This document shows, one piece after another, positions 1 to 6,259 of a DNA stretch of 14,512 nt. Origin of the DNA: Candidatus Parcubacteria bacterium (lineage in GTDB: Bacteria; Patescibacteriota; Minisyncoccia; UBA6257; 2-01-FULL-56-20); the NCBI GenBank assembly GCA_027424065.1, contig DAIBYH010000011.1:1-14512 (forward strand), given 5' to 3'. The position numbers were made by a program, and so were the translations under genes. The notes under the pieces were generated by a model. The model was not told the DNA's origin. It saw only the letters and a list, made by a program, of their open reading frames with translations, and searched no databases. Positions within the stretch are counted from its first letter, which is position 1, and the number at the start of each line of letters is the position of its first letter.

Positions 1-10
1 GGGAAACAAA

Positions 11-214
11 ATTCCTCCCCTCGTCCGAGGGGAGGCTAGGAGGGGTTATCGCCATCACCTCCCCTGACCCCTCCTTGGAAAAGGAGGGGAAAAATTCCTC
101 CCCTTATCTTAGGGGAGGCGAGGTGGGGTTATCGCCATCACCTCCCCTGACCCCTCCTTGGAAAAGGAGGGGGGTTCCTCCCCTCGTCTGAGGGGAGGTC
201 AGGATGGGTTATCC
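11..214. repeat. Tandem array of alternating GC-rich hairpins (about 2.5 units)
   Basis: A unit of 80-83 bp is repeated. Its first hairpin has arms CCTCCCCT and AGGGGAGG, at 14-35, 97-118 and 177-198. Its second has arms CCCCTCCTT and AAGGAGGGG around a GGAA loop, at 68-89 and 151-172. The linker TTATCGCCATCACC recurs at 46 and 129, and a degraded copy begins at 209. Loops vary (GTCC, TATCTT, GTCT) while the arms stay paired, so structure appears conserved. No protein is encoded. The array lies downstream of cbiB and may continue beyond the left edge of the window. It resembles REP-like intergenic repeats; a role in mRNA 3' end stability or termination is possible but not shown. Confidence 0.85.
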
Positions 215-238
215 ATCAAGGTCTGATCTCGATGATCT

Positions 239-1213
239 TCAAAGAAATGCCGGGAGAGCAATAATGATAATGGATATGAAAAGACCGATCAGCGTGCTTG
301 CGATGATCAGGCGTTCGCTGCGTGTTATGTCGTTCAGTGAAAAAGGATGCGCGCTCGCGCCGACAGGAGGAACCGTCGGGGTCATTTCTGGTTCGCCGTC
401 AAAATAGTTCGTGCCGCCGAGCGTGACATTGAGCGCGCCGGCAAAGGCGCAGATGCCGATGCCGCCGTTCGGGCTGGCGCCGGTCTGGCCATACGTGAGC
501 GCGGTTTTCCAGGCCGACCGGGCGTCGTAGCGGAGGAGGAATGCCGCCGCCGTGACAAGGAAGAGGGAAATGCGGGCGGGGATATAGTTCAGGACATCGT
601 CCAGGCGCGCTGCGAACCAGCCGAATTTCAGATAACGGTCGGACCGGTAACCGATCATGGAGTCCAGCGTATTCACGGTCTTATAGCCGACAATGCCGGG
701 AGCGCCGAAAAGGACGGCGTAAAAGAGCGGCGCGATGACGGCGTCATTCAGATTCTCGGAGAGCGATTCAATGGTTCCGCGGACGATCTCCGTTTCCGGA
801 AGGCGATCGGTGTCGCGGCTTACGATCCAGGAGAGATGCCGGCGCGCAGCGGCAAGGTCGCTGTTTTTGAGGTCGCGTCTGATGCGCGATCCCGCATCAA
901 GGAGCGAACGGAAAGCGAGGCAGATGGCGATGATGACGATGGACGCGGCAAGGCCGAGAACCGGCGCGACCCGGCCGAGGATGGCAATGATGAGCATGGT
1001 TGCCCCGACGGAGACGGTGATGGCAAGGATCGTGAGCAGAATACCGCCGAGCCGTTTCGGTATGCTCCGCCGGTAGAGCAATTTTTCGCCTGCCGCGATC
1101 ATGCCGCCGATGGCGCGCACGGGGTGGAATTTTGTCTCCGGATCGCCTATAATAGCGTCCAGCACGAATGCAGTTATCAGTACTATGAGAAAAGGGGAGA
1201 GACGGTGGATCAT
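239..1213 (-). CDS. cbiB: CbiB/CobD-type adenosylcobinamide-phosphate synthase
   Basis: This 324-residue integral membrane enzyme is predicted to join adenosylcobyric acid to an aminopropanol (phosphate) arm, giving adenosylcobinamide (phosphate). The length is normal for the family. Family motifs seen: LDAIIGDP with FHPVRAIG (residues 19-36), SRDTDRLPE (132-140), ESLSENLNDAVIAPLF (149-164), NTLDSMIGYRSDRY (181-194), AARLDDVLNYIPARI (201-215) and PNGGIGICAFAGAL (248-261). Hydrophobic segments lie near residues 5-22, 57-100, 158-178, 210-228 and 301-322. I chose the ATG at 1211-1213 because MIHRLSPFLIV leads into the first membrane segment. An upstream ATG at 1241-1243 would add ten residues. 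Neither start has a clear Shine-Dalgarno sequence. The 5' end overlaps divergent cbiZ by 9 bp. No other cobalamin gene is in the window. Confidence 0.93.
   Translation of the reverse strand: MIHRLSPFLIVLITAFVLDAIIGDPETKFHPVRAIGGMIAAGEKLLYRRSIPKRLGGILLTILAITVSVGATMLIIAILGRVAPVLGLAASIVIIAICLAFRSLLDAGSRIRRDLKNSDLAAARRHLSWIVSRDTDRLPETEIVRGTIESLSENLNDAVIAPLFYAVLFGAPGIVGYKTVNTLDSMIGYRSDRYLKFGWFAARLDDVLNYIPARISLFLVTAAAFLLRYDARSAWKTALTYGQTGASPNGGIGICAFAGALNVTLGGTNYFDGEPEMTPTVPPVGASAHPFSLNDITRSERLIIASTLIGLFISIIIIALPAFL
1148..1204 (+). promoter_or_regulatory. Possible -10 box and Shine-Dalgarno for cbiZ
   Basis: A perfect TATAAT occurs at 1148-1153, inside the 5' end of cbiB on the other strand. No convincing -35 lies 16-18 bp upstream. 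AGGGGAGA at 1193-1200 is a good Shine-Dalgarno match 4-5 nt before the GTG start at 1205. The ribosome binding site is well supported. The promoter is tentative, because the TATAAT also encodes the conserved Ala-Ile-Ile stretch of CbiB. Confidence 0.45.
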
Positions 1214-1882
1214 ATTGCTTTGCTCGGCGAATCGCACGATCATGACGGACTCACGATCTTCATTCCCGAAGCATCGTTTCCGTCGGCACGGGCCGTTTCT
1301 TGGGCCGTGCAGGGCGGAGGATTTACGGCTCCGCGCATCATAGTCAATCATAGCATTCCGAAAGGAGTGTGGATAGAAAATGCGGAAACCTATATCGCGG
1401 AGTTTCTCCGGCGCAGAGAACTGCCCCGGGAAAGCATCGTGATGCTGACGGCGGTTGCGGCACGATTTCTCGGCCGTGCGGACGCCGGCGACAGGGACGG
1501 CGTTTCCGTGCGGGCATATGCCACGGTCGGGCTCGGTAATGCACTTGCCGCGGGAGACCCGGCGTCTGCCATACCGGCCATCGGAACCATCAATGCGATC
1601 ATCGTGATCGCGGCAACCTGTACGGATGAGGCGCTGCTCGAGGGCTTGGCGATCGCGACCGAAGCGAAGGCGCGATTCCTTGCGGAGCACGACGTGCGCA
1701 GCACGGTTTCCGGCGCGATCGCTACCGGAACCGGGACGGATTGCCTCGCCATCCTTTCGCTCGGCGTCGGGCCGCGGGTGCGCTACGCCGGAAAACATAC
1801 GAAAACGGGCGAATCAGTCGCCCAGGCGGTCATGCAGGCCATGGCTCGGAGCATCGAGCTGCGGCGCGCAGGAACGCCATAA
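1205..1882 (+). CDS. cbiZ: CbiZ adenosylcobinamide amidohydrolase
   Basis: A 225-residue enzyme that cleaves the aminopropanol arm of adenosylcobinamide to give adenosylcobyric acid, the substrate of CbiB. CbiZ is best known from archaea, with some bacterial homologues used for corrinoid salvage and remodelling. Family signatures: SWAVQGGGF then NHSIP (residues 32-52), VGLGNALAAGDPA (108-120), GTIN (127-130), TEAKA (152-156), TGTGTD (174-179) and YAGKHTKTGE (194-203). I chose GTG at 1205 because it is preceded by AGGGGAGA. The frame is open much further upstream, but that part is antisense to cbiB. The gene runs away from cbiB and ends before a hairpin terminator. Pairing with cbiB supports a two-step salvage function. 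The identity is secure; the physiological substrate is inferred. Confidence 0.9.
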   Translation: MDHIALLGESHDHDGLTIFIPEASFPSARAVSWAVQGGGFTAPRIIVNHSIPKGVWIENAETYIAEFLRRRELPRESIVMLTAVAARFLGRADAGDRDGVSVRAYATVGLGNALAAGDPASAIPAIGTINAIIVIAATCTDEALLEGLAIATEAKARFLAEHDVRSTVSGAIATGTGTDCLAILSLGVGPRVRYAGKHTKTGESVAQAVMQAMARSIELRRAGTP

Positions 1883-1885
1883 CCG

Positions 1886-1921
1886 GGGTCCGGAACTTCA
1901 CGTGCCGGACCCTTTCTCTTT
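1886..1921 (+). terminator. Rho-independent terminator of cbiZ
   Basis: GGGTCCGG (1886-1893) and CCGGACCC (1905-1912) form a perfect 8-bp stem with an 11-nt loop. A T-rich tract, TTTCTCTTT, follows at once. It begins 3 nt after the cbiZ stop codon, and the dnaG -35 box starts inside the end of the T tract. Confidence 0.8.
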
Positions 1922-1947
1922 GTGCGCCGTTTCGTTTGCGTTACAAT
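1920..1947 (+). promoter_or_regulatory. dnaG promoter, predicted leaderless
   Basis: TTGTGC at 1920-1925, a 16-bp spacer and TACAAT at 1942-1947 lie only 6 nt before the dnaG ATG at 1954. Transcription normally starts about 7 nt after the -10 box, so the mRNA would begin at or next to the start codon. No Shine-Dalgarno sequence would be transcribed. Confidence 0.6.
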
Positions 1948-1953
1948 AGGGCC

Positions 1954-3654
1954 ATGCCGTCATCCACCACGGAGCTTATAAAAAGCAGGCTCGATATCGT
2001 TTCCTTTTTGAAGGGCTATATGACGCTGCTTCCGGCGGGACGGAACTTCAAGGGGATATGTCCGTTCCATAAGGAAAAGACGCCGTCATTCATGGTGTCG
2101 CCCGATCGGCAGTCGTGGCACTGCTTCGGATGCGGCCTTGGCGGAGACGTTTTCACGTTCATCATGAAATACGAGAACGTGGAGTTCGGGGAGGCGTTGC
2201 GGATGCTGGCCGAAAAGGCAGGGATCGAGCTCCGCCATGAGAATCCGGCGGAATACCGTTATGCAGGACTGCTCTATGACCTGAATGACGCAGCGAAACA
2301 GTTCTTTCGCCGTGCACTCGCGGCGGCGCCCGTTGCGCGGGACTATCTCGTTTCCCGGGGTCTTACGGAAGAGACCATGGAGACCTTCGAGATCGGCTGG
2401 GCGCCGAACGAGCCCGAAGCGTTGTCTATGCAGCTCCTGAACGCCGGCACTTCGCCGCAGGACCTCATTCAGGCGGGGCTTTCCATTAAAACGGAACGCG
2501 GCCTCATGCTGGACCGCTTTCGCGGACGGATCATGTTCCCGATCCATAATCATACCGGCAAAGTGGTCGGTTTTACCGGCCGCATCCTGCCGCAGCTTGA
2601 TCGCGGCGATACGGCGAAATACGTGAACAGTCCGGAAACGCCGATCTTCCAGAAGTCACGGCTGCTGTACGGATTCTGGAAGAGCAAGGACGCGATCCGC
2701 GAGGCAAAGGCGGCGGTTCTCGTTGAAGGACAGATGGATTTTCTGATGAGCTACCAGTCGGGGATCCGGAATGCCGTCGCGAGCTCCGGAACGGCGCTCA
2801 CGCCCGATCATCTCGTTGTTCTTCATCGGTTGGCGGACGAGCTCGTGATCAATTACGACAGCGATGCTGCGGGTGCCGAAGCGGCGGTGCGGGCCATCGA
2901 TCTCGCCGAGGCGCATGATTTTTCAGTGAAGATCGCCTCGCTTGAGGGGTTCAAGGATGCGGCGGATGCCGCAAAGGAAGACCCGGAGCATGTGCGCCGC
3001 GCGATCGCGGACGCCATTCCGGCCCCCGAATTCTATTTCAAAAAATATCTTCCGGCGGACCGGGGCGCACTTGCAACGCGCGAGGGATTACAGGGTTTGC
3101 GCACGGTGCTTGGGCATCTTGCTGCCATTGCGAGCCCCGTGGAGCGTGATTTCTGGATGAAGGAGCTTTCGCGCAGGACGGGCATTGCCGAGAAGACCCT
3201 GGAAGAAGAAGCGGGGAAATCCGAGACCGGCGATGTGCCTCCTGCGGCGGCGGTCGAGGAGGCCGCGCCGCGCCGACAGGTTGCGCGGGCGGAACTTCTC
3301 TTTGAAGATCTGATGACGATCGCGCTTGCGAAGGGCGACCTTCCGCTCTTCGACGATTGTGCGCCATTCCTGGACCCGTTCCAGAAGGAGGTCGTGCGAA
3401 CGATCGCGAGCGGGAAGCGGAAGAGCGATGACGCCGCGGTGGATGCCGTGATCGATCTTGTTATGCTGCGGGAGGCGCCGCCGGAACCATGGGACGGCGA
3501 GATCGCGAAGCTTAAGGCGGAACTTGCCCGGGAATATTACCGGGAGCGCCGCAGGATCATCGCGCAGGCCATAAAAAACGCGGAGGCGCGCCATGACGAA
3601 AAGGAACTCGCGGCCGCCCTCGAGGAACTGAAAGATCTTCCCTTGGGCGGGTGA
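1954..3654 (+). CDS. dnaG: DNA primase DnaG
   Basis: A 566-residue bacterial primase that makes RNA primers for replication and binds the DnaB helicase. The N-terminal CHC2 zinc-binding domain is intact, with C36, H39, C57 and C60 (CPFH ... HCFGCG). A catalytic core follows. The TOPRIM domain shows VEGQMDFL, with E258, then DSDAAG with D302 and D304; the third acidic site is KDAAD around D335, where many DnaGs have a DPD-like motif. The charged helical C-terminus (about 425-566) is the expected helicase-interaction region, preceded by an Ala/Glu-rich linker. I chose ATG 1954 because the protein then begins directly with TELIKSRLDIVSFL, the usual DnaG N-terminus, and a -10 box sits 6 nt upstream. 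Confidence 0.97.
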   Translation: MPSSTTELIKSRLDIVSFLKGYMTLLPAGRNFKGICPFHKEKTPSFMVSPDRQSWHCFGCGLGGDVFTFIMKYENVEFGEALRMLAEKAGIELRHENPAEYRYAGLLYDLNDAAKQFFRRALAAAPVARDYLVSRGLTEETMETFEIGWAPNEPEALSMQLLNAGTSPQDLIQAGLSIKTERGLMLDRFRGRIMFPIHNHTGKVVGFTGRILPQLDRGDTAKYVNSPETPIFQKSRLLYGFWKSKDAIREAKAAVLVEGQMDFLMSYQSGIRNAVASSGTALTPDHLVVLHRLADELVINYDSDAAGAEAAVRAIDLAEAHDFSVKIASLEGFKDAADAAKEDPEHVRRAIADAIPAPEFYFKKYLPADRGALATREGLQGLRTVLGHLAAIASPVERDFWMKELSRRTGIAEKTLEEEAGKSETGDVPPAAAVEEAAPRRQVARAELLFEDLMTIALAKGDLPLFDDCAPFLDPFQKEVVRTIASGKRKSDDAAVDAVIDLVMLREAPPEPWDGEIAKLKAELAREYYRERRRIIAQAIKNAEARHDEKELAAALEELKDLPLGG

Positions 3655-3692
3655 CCGCCATGCGTCGACTTGCGGGCGATCCGCTTTTCGCC

Positions 3693-3717
3693 GAGGCGGA
3701 ATTTCCCTCATTTTTTT
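3693..3717 (+). terminator. Probable dnaG terminator
   Basis: GAGG (3693-3696) can pair with CCTC (3706-3709), helped by internal GGAA/TTCC pairing, and TTTTTTT follows at 3711-3717. An upstream hairpin GGCGA/TCGCC (3675-3679 with 3688-3692) lies next to it. The stem is short and imperfect but the T tract is clear. The next promoter begins 5 nt later. Confidence 0.55.
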
Positions 3718-3722
3718 GAAGA

Positions 3723-3751
3723 ATGACAGCGGGCAGGGAAGCTGGTATAAT
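3723..3751 (+). promoter_or_regulatory. ABC operon promoter, extended -10, predicted leaderless
   Basis: ATGACA (3723-3728) matches the -35 consensus at 5 of 6 positions. A 17-bp spacer ends in TGG, forming an extended -10 before a perfect TATAAT (3746-3751). The ATG at 3759 follows after 7 nt, so the transcript should start at or next to the start codon. This is the best vegetative promoter in the window. Confidence 0.85.
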
Positions 3752-3758
3752 CCACAGC

Positions 3759-4493
3759 ATGTTGTCCCTCTCGCATGTCACGAAGGTCTATGGAAAACGG
3801 AAGAAGCGGCGATTGGCCGTGGATGATTTTTCCCTGGACATTGAGACGCCGGTGTTCGGATTTCTGGGCCAGAACGGCGCCGGAAAAACGACCATCATTA
3901 AGATGATCACCGGGCTCCTCGCGGCGACATCGGGCACGATCCTGATGGATGGCGTTCCTTCCGAGAGTGCCGCGTCCAAGCGTCGGATGGGCTTTATGCC
4001 GGAGACGCCGTACTTCTATGAGCGGATGACGGGACTCGAATTCATGCGTTTCTGCGCGCAGCTCTTTCCGAAGAACAGCAGGACCGACGACGAGCTCGGC
4101 AGATTTTTGAAGCGGGCGGGCATCTACGAGGCGAGGAACTACGAGATCCGCACCTATTCGAAAGGTATGCGCCAGCGTCTTGGCTTCGCGCAGTCGCTGG
4201 TCAATGATCCCGACTATCTTTTTCTCGATGAGCCTCTTGATGGCCTTGATCCCATCGGCCGGCATGACCTGAAACAATCGATGCTTGCCCTGAAGGCGGA
4301 GGGGAGGAAGATCTTCCTGAACACCCATATTCTCTATGATGTCGAGGAGGTTTGCGACGAGGTCGGCGTGATCCACGAGGGGAAACTGCTCTATGCCGGG
4401 CCCGTCGCGAATTTCTGCAACGGCCGGCCGCTCGAGGAGCGGTTTGTCGCGACCGTGCAGGAATACGAACAAAAGAAAGCGAAAGAACAATGA
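3759..4493 (+). CDS. ABC-2 type transporter ATP-binding protein
   Basis: A 244-residue cytoplasmic ATPase, normal length for a stand-alone nucleotide-binding subunit. Visible motifs: Walker A GQNGAGKTT (residues 37-45); the Q-loop region reads FMPETPYFYERMTG (79-92), without the usual Gln; the signature is YSKGMRQR (133-140) in place of LSGGQ; Walker B is YLFLDEP (153-159) with the D-loop GLD; and the switch His is H190 in NTHIL. The SKGM signature and PETP-FY segment are typical of ABC-2 exporters of the NatA/NosF-like kind. ATG 3759 is fixed by the promoter immediately upstream. The stop overlaps the permease start (ATGA at 4490-4493), implying translational coupling. The substrate is unknown. 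Confidence 0.93.
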   Translation: MLSLSHVTKVYGKRKKRRLAVDDFSLDIETPVFGFLGQNGAGKTTIIKMITGLLAATSGTILMDGVPSESAASKRRMGFMPETPYFYERMTGLEFMRFCAQLFPKNSRTDDELGRFLKRAGIYEARNYEIRTYSKGMRQRLGFAQSLVNDPDYLFLDEPLDGLDPIGRHDLKQSMLALKAEGRKIFLNTHILYDVEEVCDEVGVIHEGKLLYAGPVANFCNGRPLEERFVATVQEYEQKKAKEQ

Positions 4494-5254
4494 GGAACAT
4501 CCTGACCATCGCCCTCCATACCGTGAAGCTCGAGATCCGCGACCGGGTCTGGATAGCGCTTCTTGCGTTCGCGCTCGGCTATGTGGGGCTTATGCTCTTC
4601 CTGTCGCAGCTCGTGCTCCGGGAGCTGCCGATGGTGAATGCGTTCGCGCTTCTCGGCGTCTACTTTTTCAACGTGATCATCGCGATCTTTCTCGGCACCA
4701 CGCTGTTCTATCGCGACGTGGAACGGAAGACGGTGTATTTCGTTCTGGCAAAACCGGTTTCGCGGCGCGAGTTCCTGCTCGGAAAGTTCTTCGGCCTCTG
4801 CGCCGCGGTGTTCCTTACGAGCGCGGTCCTCGCGGGCGCATACCTTATCGTGATCGCTGCTGCGGGTGGAGGATTCGGCGCACTGGGACTCCTTGCGATC
4901 CTTATGCAGTTTCTGGAGATGTCGCTCTTCATCGCGTTTGCGATCTTCGTCTCCACTTTTTCAAGCTCGCTGCTTTCGGTCATGTATACTTCCGCGGTCT
5001 TTTTCCTCGGCTATCTGGTGTCTTCGCTGGTCTCGGATGCCCGGCGGGCCGGGATCACCGGCATCCGCTATATCCTCGTGAACGTGCTGTACTATGCCTT
5101 CCCGAACCTTGCGAAGTTCAATATCCGGGACATCGGCGTTCATTACGTTGCGGATCCCTGGCTCTCGTTCGGTCTGGCATTCGCCTATGCTGCCGCCTAC
5201 ATCATCCTTCTTCTTTTTGCGGCTATCTGGATCTTCGAGAAAAAAGAGATCTGA
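4490..5254 (+). CDS. ABC-2 type transporter permease
   Basis: A 254-residue polytopic membrane protein with about six hydrophobic segments, near residues 20-40, 50-68, 96-118, 126-150, 160-180 and 223-246. After the second segment comes an ERKTVYFVLAKPVSRREF stretch (about 75-92), then LLGKFFGL. This Lys-Pro-Val-x-Arg, Gly-Lys-Phe pattern is the cytoplasmic coupling region of ABC-2 permeases of the NosY-like group. The ATG overlaps the ATPase stop by 4 nt, so the two are surely co-translated and form one transporter, probably a homodimeric permease with two ATPase subunits. Cargo cannot be read from the sequence. It ends 13 nt before the third gene of the operon. Confidence 0.9.
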   Translation: MRNILTIALHTVKLEIRDRVWIALLAFALGYVGLMLFLSQLVLRELPMVNAFALLGVYFFNVIIAIFLGTTLFYRDVERKTVYFVLAKPVSRREFLLGKFFGLCAAVFLTSAVLAGAYLIVIAAAGGGFGALGLLAILMQFLEMSLFIAFAIFVSTFSSSLLSVMYTSAVFFLGYLVSSLVSDARRAGITGIRYILVNVLYYAFPNLAKFNIRDIGVHYVADPWLSFGLAFAYAAAYIILLLFAAIWIFEKKEI

Positions 5255-5267
5255 CGCAACGCGGGTC

Positions 5268-6122
5268 ATGCGAACGCATTCATCAACTTGGCTCCGAACC
5301 GCCGTCCTGGCACTGCTTTTTCTTGCGGTCGTACTGCTGCAGGTCGGCTATGATGCCGTAACGCCGCAGCCGGCATCGCGATCGACGCCGCTTGCGCTCA
5401 CGCCCTCCTTTATTCGCGCCATTGACCTGGGATTCCATGGCGCCGTCGGGTCGTTCCTCTGGGTTGGCACGATGCCCGAGATTCTGGACGCCCTCCTGAA
5501 CGGGAAGATGGAGTACGTCACCGATGAGCGGTACGTGAATGCGGTGGACCCGAAGCTCTCCTATCCCTATGCCTACAGCGTGCTCGTGCTGCCGCTCGCG
5601 AAGCAATATGCCGATAGTACCGAGAAGGCGCTCCGGATCGGACGGCAGGGGATCATCAATGCGGACCCCGACTGGCGCATTCCGTACTACATGGCCTCCG
5701 ATTATTATCTGGAGCTGAAGGATGATAAGAATGCTCTGTGGTACTACAGTCTCGCGGCGCATACGCCGGGGATCCCGGCGTATGCCCTCCGGTTCTCCCT
5801 GAATTTCGGCATCAAGGCCGATGCTCGCAAGCAGACAGAGGAGCTCTGGCGGACGATCGGCGATTCTTCCCATGATCCGACGACCAAGCAGCTTGCGCAG
5901 GCCTACGTGGACCGTTTGGAGATCTTCGATTACCTTGATGCCGCGTCAAAGGCCTATCAGAAGAAATACGGAAAGATTCCGGCGACGCCCCAGGCATTGG
6001 TTGCGGGAGGTATCATCCCCGCGGTCCCGCAGGATCCATTCGGTTTCACGTTCATTATCAATAAGGATGGGACTTCCGGCATCAATACGACCTCGTCATT
6101 CTCCGCGACGGTCCCGCAGTAG
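5268..6122 (+). CDS. Membrane-anchored helical-repeat (TPR-like) protein, ABC operon
   Basis: A 284-residue protein I cannot assign to a named family. Residues 10-28 form one hydrophobic segment after a basic start (MRTHSSTWLR), so it is probably anchored with the bulk outside the membrane. Residues 85-215 contain Tyr/Trp/Ala-rich helical segments such as WRIPYYMASDYYLELKDD and NALWYYSLAAHTPG, similar to tetratricopeptide repeats. The C-terminus (about 233-275) has KYGKIPATPQALV and PQDPFGFTFIINKDG; this P-DPFG-F pattern resembles the C-terminal part of pseudopilin-like and some TPR proteins. I chose ATG 5268, 13 nt after the permease, because it gives the basic N-terminus. Its place as third gene suggests an accessory or cargo-contact subunit of the ABC exporter, which is an inference. 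Confidence 0.75.
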   Translation: MRTHSSTWLRTAVLALLFLAVVLLQVGYDAVTPQPASRSTPLALTPSFIRAIDLGFHGAVGSFLWVGTMPEILDALLNGKMEYVTDERYVNAVDPKLSYPYAYSVLVLPLAKQYADSTEKALRIGRQGIINADPDWRIPYYMASDYYLELKDDKNALWYYSLAAHTPGIPAYALRFSLNFGIKADARKQTEELWRTIGDSSHDPTTKQLAQAYVDRLEIFDYLDAASKAYQKKYGKIPATPQALVAGGIIPAVPQDPFGFTFIINKDGTSGINTTSSFSATVPQ

Positions 6123-6138
6123 CTGCAGGCATTTTTAA

Positions 6139-6209
6139 TGTCATCCCGAGCCCGCCGAGGGATCCTTTCTTTTTGCGGAAAAGATTCCTCGCTTGCGCTC
6201 GGAATGACA
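6139..6209. repeat. REP-like intergenic hairpin bounded by TGTCAT...ATGACA
   Basis: The outer arms TGTCATCCCGAGC (6139-6151) and GCTCGGAATGACA (6197-6209) pair at 12 of 13 positions. After a small internal loop, 6156-6169 pairs with 6178-6191 over 14 positions with one mismatch and one G-T pair, closing an 8-nt loop. Sequences of the type GATTCCTCGC...CGGAATGACA are a widespread bacterial intergenic repeat. It lies between convergent genes. A relative occurs at 10968-11048. Confidence 0.8.
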
Positions 6210-6256
6210 AAAAAGGAAGGGTTGAAGTCGGACCTCGCGGCGAGGTCCGACTTCAA
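6209..6256 (-). terminator. 16-bp palindromic terminator of the PBP gene
   Basis: TTGAAGTCGGACCTCG (6222-6237) and its exact complement (6241-6256) form a perfect 16-bp stem with a 3-nt loop, starting 4 nt after the PBP stop. On the minus strand it is followed by CCCTTCC and then TTTTTT (6214-6209). The stem may also end transcripts arriving from the plus-strand operon, though no T tract follows on that side. Confidence 0.75.
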
Positions 6257-6259
6257 TAT

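Noticed and set aside
11..214. CRISPR-like array
   Set aside because: The repeated part makes up nearly the whole 80-83 bp unit and consists of hairpins. There are no unique spacers of constant length and no cas genes.
1..238. Cobalamin riboswitch associated with the B12 genes
   Set aside because: It lies downstream of cbiB, not in a leader, and neither there nor between the two overlapping starts is there a B12-box-like conserved core.
347..1204. Long plus-strand open frame continuous with and upstream of cbiZ
   Set aside because: It is antisense to cbiB, whose family motifs are clear. The Arg/Asp-rich translation has no recognisable domain, and a ribosome binding site with GTG start at 1205 marks the true cbiZ start.
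3708..4490. Minus-strand open frame across the ABC ATPase
   Set aside because: Walker A, signature and Walker B motifs are all on the plus strand. The antisense product is low-information Arg/His-rich sequence.
6123..6259. tRNA or small RNA gene in the convergent intergenic region
   Set aside because: The hairpins here are long simple inverted repeats. No acceptor, anticodon and T-arm pattern is present, and no internal promoter was seen.
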